A DNA stretch of 33,359 nt, from the IMG/VR virus record IMGVR_UViG_3300024433_000027, positions 1 to 33,359 of that record, one strand, 5' to 3'. Position numbers and translations under genes: made by a program. The notes below the pieces were generated by a model that was not told where the DNA came from, ran no database searches, and saw only the letters and a program-made list of their open reading frames with translations. Source of the DNA: a virus. This document shows positions 30,610 through 33,359 of the stretch, piece by piece. Numbering within the stretch: the stretch's first letter is position 1; each line of letters opens with the position of its first letter.

Positions 30610-31599
30610 TTAGCCCTTTTGCATGTGGTGGGCTATGGTCTGCGTTATGGAATCCTCGAAACCAGTCTCCGTTGAAGGCACGTGATCGGGTGGCTTCGTC
30701 GGGTAGACTTGGTTTCCAGTACCGCCCGGTGCAGGCCCCAGCCCCATTTGGGGTGTGGTGCGACTCGGGGTGCCGATTGCCTCCAGGTGTGTCCGGACTT
30801 CCGGGATCACTTCACGGAGGATTCGAGCCCCGTCACCAAACTGGCCATCGGAATCATCCAATCGCCCTCGGATTTTCTCATCGACCATCTGACGGATGGC
30901 CTCCTTACCACGATCTTCGTAGCTGTTCATATAATACCTGATTACCTCGTCCGTGTCAAGTGCTTTTTCCACAATTTCTGAGATTCTTCTCTCCTCCACG
31001 TGGAGAAGGGCCGTCCGCACGTCGTCCGACAGGTTGTCGTACCCCACCTGATGACCTTCCAGCTCAGCTTTAACTTGGGACAAGAGCTGCCGGCCATCCA
31101 CCCGTCCGCCGGCCTGTGGCCTTCCACCAGTACCCTCTTGCTTGTCCCAGTACTGATTCTCGTCGTCGGGGTCGCCGTCCGGACCCACGCCCTCGTATAC
31201 GATCCGGGCGGCCTCTTCCACCTGGTCGCCTGGGAGGCCCATCGACGCACCGATACGCCGGAACGCATTGATGTCGCCGGTTTCCTTGAGCAGGTCGAAA
31301 TCCGCCTGAAGTCGGAGAGCCGTCTCGGCCCCTTTCCGCTGCTCGGCGGCCTCTTGGAACTTCTCGTCCGCCGCGGCTCCCTTCTGGGCGAAGGCTAGGT
31401 ACTGCTCCTCAGTGACCTGTTGGTCCTTCCCGTTCACGCGGATCGTCCGCATCTGTGGATGGGGAGCGTTCGCCAACTGTGGCGGCACCGCTGACGCCGG
31501 CACCTGGACCACGGGCGTGTTGTCCCCCGCATCCGTCGGAATCGGTACCTGTGATAACCCAGCACTCGGGCTCATGTTCTGAGCATTGTCATCTGCCAT
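30610..31599 (-). CDS. probable scaffolding protein
   Basis: A 329-aa acidic, helix-rich protein with a Pro-rich N-terminus, a Glu/Lys/Ala-rich middle (AADEKFQEAAEQRKGAETA) and a Gly/Pro-rich stretch before the C-terminal helix. Position between portal and coat and the composition are those of podoviral scaffolds. GAGGAG lies 7 nt before the ATG. The coding sequence contains a strong internal promoter for the coat gene. Confidence 0.7.
   Translation of the reverse strand: MADDNAQNMSPSAGLSQVPIPTDAGDNTPVVQVPASAVPPQLANAPHPQMRTIRVNGKDQQVTEEQYLAFAQKGAAADEKFQEAAEQRKGAETALRLQADFDLLKETGDINAFRRIGASMGLPGDQVEEAARIVYEGVGPDGDPDDENQYWDKQEGTGGRPQAGGRVDGRQLLSQVKAELEGHQVGYDNLSDDVRTALLHVEERRISEIVEKALDTDEVIRYYMNSYEDRGKEAIRQMVDEKIRGRLDDSDGQFGDGARILREVIPEVRTHLEAIGTPSRTTPQMGLGPAPGGTGNQVYPTKPPDHVPSTETGFEDSITQTIAHHMQKG
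30931..30959 (-). promoter_or_regulatory. consensus-like sigma70 promoter inside the scaffold gene
   Basis: On the - strand TTGACA (30959-30954), 17 nt, then TATTAT (30936-30931): 6 of 6 and 5 of 6 matches. It would transcribe the rest of the scaffold gene, the endonuclease and the coat gene. The spacer has no dispersed motif, unlike the promoter at 19560. Confidence 0.65.
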
Positions 31600-31636
31600 T
31601 GTCTTTCTCCTCTACTGCTTCCTGCCATGCTACGAT

Positions 31637-33358
31637 CTAAACCATGTTCACACCAGGACCCGGAGCCATCCCTGGAGGGATACCAACTGCCGGGACACCG
31701 GGACGCTGTTGACCACCAGCAGCCACCTGGGCTGCCACATCTTCCGGATTTCCTAGCCCGATGGGGAATGATTGCCCCGTGAGAATCTCCAGGGCCTCTT
31801 TCCACCGCTCGAACTCCTGTCTCACCCGCTCGGAGGCAAGGGAGAACTCAATCTTATTCATAAACTGTTGGACCGCCATCAGTTGGATATCGGGGTTCTG
31901 GGTGTGTTCCCCGAGTACGAGGGGACCGGGCGTCTCCCCGTCCCGAAACAGCATGATGATCTGCCACGTAGCCTTCCGCCACGTTTCCCATATCTCCTTA
32001 TCAGCCCCCGGAAAGTCCAGATTCTCTTCCAGGGCGGCAACCCAGAATCGGGTCGGACTAACCAACTGGGCACCGTACAGTTCAAGTAGTTCCTGTTTGC
32101 GGATTTGACGATCACGTGGAGTGCGGTCTCGTACATTGACCTCAGTTTCCCACGCATCCGGGATCGGGTTCCTCGACAACTCCATGAGTCCAGTGGTCGG
32201 GTCGATAACGACCCCCGCCACCGCATCATCAACAGTTGCCAGCTCAATGGTATCACCAGGCCCGAGCCGGTCTTTAGCCGTCTGCAACATCCGAGCATAC
32301 ACGCTAGATAGTGCATCAGCCATTCCGTGAGTAGGCAACCCCAGAGCGATATTTCCTGTGTTAAACAGAAATCCCAGTCCGGCTGCTGAATCGACTCGTC
32401 CACTTGTTTCTCCCTGATAGTAAGGACCCTGGTTCGCTAGTTTCTGCATCGTGTTGGTAGCCAACTCCGCCACCTTTGCCGGCATCGTCCCCGTGTTGTG
32501 AGGTACCAGGGTGAATGGTGTCCCCGCGGGGTTCAGGGGGTCCGGCTCAAACTTCTCAATCTTCGGGCGAGGTCCAGTCCGCCACCTCTTCAGGTCGATC
32601 CCCGACGCCCCCGGTACGAACAGCGTCCCGAACATATCCATCTCCTGAATGTTCTTGAAGAGGGACGCAAACATCTTCTCCACCTGATCGTTGAACGGAA
32701 TCAAGGGGGACACAAACCCGGATGCAAACATCTTCCCAATGTCCGAGTGTCGGGCTACGTGCAATGGGCACAACGCCTCGATACTCTTCGACTCCAGGTC
32801 CTCGTCTACGATGATGAGGTCCCCACACTTCACGATGTGTCGGGCGACAAACTGCTGAGAGTCGTCGTAGACATAAATCTCCTCCAACTGCACGAAGGGA
32901 CGCCCATCCTTCTTAGACTTCCAGCCCTCCCCCTCGGGGTCACTGATCTGGGTTCCCAGGAGGTCCTGTCGAGAAACCTGCACAGTCGATCCCGGCTCGA
33001 AGCCTTGCCGGTCGTAGCTACTCTGCCCCGGAGGTGTGGTTCCCCACTGCACGTCCCGAGCCCGCAAGACCTTCCAGGGGTCCGCCTTCAGAGTGTAATT
33101 GTGGGCGGCCTTGAGACTCGCAGCGAGCCACTCTATCGGCACCCACCGTACTCGGGCTAGGGCACACAGATTCTCCGTCCCGTCCACCCAGGCGGGGAAC
33201 CCTCGTAGTTGCCTAGCCGGGACCACCTCAACGAGGTCCGGCCTACTCTTGTTCCCAGTTTCGTAGTGAGCCACCCCCACTGTCCCATACTTCAGGAAGG
33301 GGATCACAACTCGCCTCTTCAGAAGATTCTGGGGTATCTTTGACGCGAGGGACCCCAA
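31637..33358 (-). CDS. portal protein, start beyond window edge
   Basis: At least 573 aa remain. The sequence has features of podoviral portals: a wing or stem region with DLLIIVDEDLE-like beta strands, a long helical part ending in QQFMNKIEFSLASERVRQEFERWKEALEIL, and a Gly/Pro-rich C-terminal tail (QQRPGVPAVGIPPGMAPGPG). It is upstream of scaffold and coat, as expected. The reading frame runs off the right edge, and the TTG at the edge is not a trusted start. Portal is inferred mainly from order, size and pattern. Confidence 0.7.
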   Translation of the reverse strand: MGSLASKIPQNLLKRRVVIPFLKYGTVGVAHYETGNKSRPDLVEVVPARQLRGFPAWVDGTENLCALARVRWVPIEWLAASLKAAHNYTLKADPWKVLRARDVQWGTTPPGQSSYDRQGFEPGSTVQVSRQDLLGTQISDPEGEGWKSKKDGRPFVQLEEIYVYDDSQQFVARHIVKCGDLIIVDEDLESKSIEALCPLHVARHSDIGKMFASGFVSPLIPFNDQVEKMFASLFKNIQEMDMFGTLFVPGASGIDLKRWRTGPRPKIEKFEPDPLNPAGTPFTLVPHNTGTMPAKVAELATNTMQKLANQGPYYQGETSGRVDSAAGLGFLFNTGNIALGLPTHGMADALSSVYARMLQTAKDRLGPGDTIELATVDDAVAGVVIDPTTGLMELSRNPIPDAWETEVNVRDRTPRDRQIRKQELLELYGAQLVSPTRFWVAALEENLDFPGADKEIWETWRKATWQIIMLFRDGETPGPLVLGEHTQNPDIQLMAVQQFMNKIEFSLASERVRQEFERWKEALEILTGQSFPIGLGNPEDVAAQVAAGGQQRPGVPAVGIPPGMAPGPGVNMV

Positions 33359-33359
33359 G

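Noticed and set aside
30590-30611. Short hairpin (GTCG-ATT-CGAC with flanking pairs) between scaffold and endonuclease genes
   Set aside because: Only about 7 bp with a bulge and no T-run; it could be part of an insertion site or an RNA element but there is nothing to support either.

Overview
The window is a 33.4-kb piece of a double-stranded DNA phage genome, fairly GC-rich and densely packed. Both ends are open: a family A DNA polymerase lacks its N-terminus at the left edge and the portal gene lacks its start at the right edge. The set of portal, scaffold, coat protein, short-tail proteins and large internal virion-type proteins, with no tape measure or sheath, suggests a podovirus-like phage. 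Two near-consensus sigma70 promoters (TTGACA, 17 nt, then TATAAT or TATTAT) point to a bacterial host with a standard housekeeping polymerase. No terminase, lysis, integrase or repressor gene is seen.

Left arm (1-10593, all + strand): DNA polymerase A, a DUF4406/deoxyribosyltransferase-like protein, a metallophosphoesterase, small zinc-ribbon and coiled-coil proteins, an ERCC4-type nuclease, a dATP/dGTP diphosphohydrolase-like protein (DUF5664), then a recombination block (Cas4/RecB-like PD-(D/E)XK nuclease, AAA_24/Sak4-like ATPase, probable ssDNA-binding protein). These are followed by a 158-nt tRNA-like RNA, further small proteins, a P-loop ATPase, a GroES co-chaperonin and a tandem winged-helix protein. 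Most neighbours overlap by a few bases, as in one long operon.

Right arm (33359-10358, all - strand, in transcription order): portal, probable scaffold, an inserted LAGLIDADG-type endonuclease, coat protein, terminator, small head protein, a possible adaptor fusion, two related fibres, an AT-rich lectin-like gene and partner, a tail nozzle candidate, then large internal virion-type proteins. Interleaved with the last are a 180-aa unknown, a Tad2 (DUF2829)-like candidate anti-defence protein and a zinc-ribbon protein. The two arms converge and their coding sequences overlap by 236 bp at 10358-10593.

The most unusual signal is a dispersed asymmetric motif, CTTGTGGGTGAGATT (core GTGGGTGAGATT). 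Eleven exact cores and two one-mismatch copies occur on both arms, both in gaps next to gene starts and inside genes. One copy fills the spacer of a perfect sigma70 promoter at 19560-19588, as an operator would. Two copies flank the tRNA-like RNA as direct repeats. Followed along the window the copies mostly alternate in orientation. I read this as a possible operator/stoperator-like network, comparable in layout but not in sequence to that of mycobacteriophage L5. The binding protein is unknown, and the tandem winged-helix protein is one candidate.
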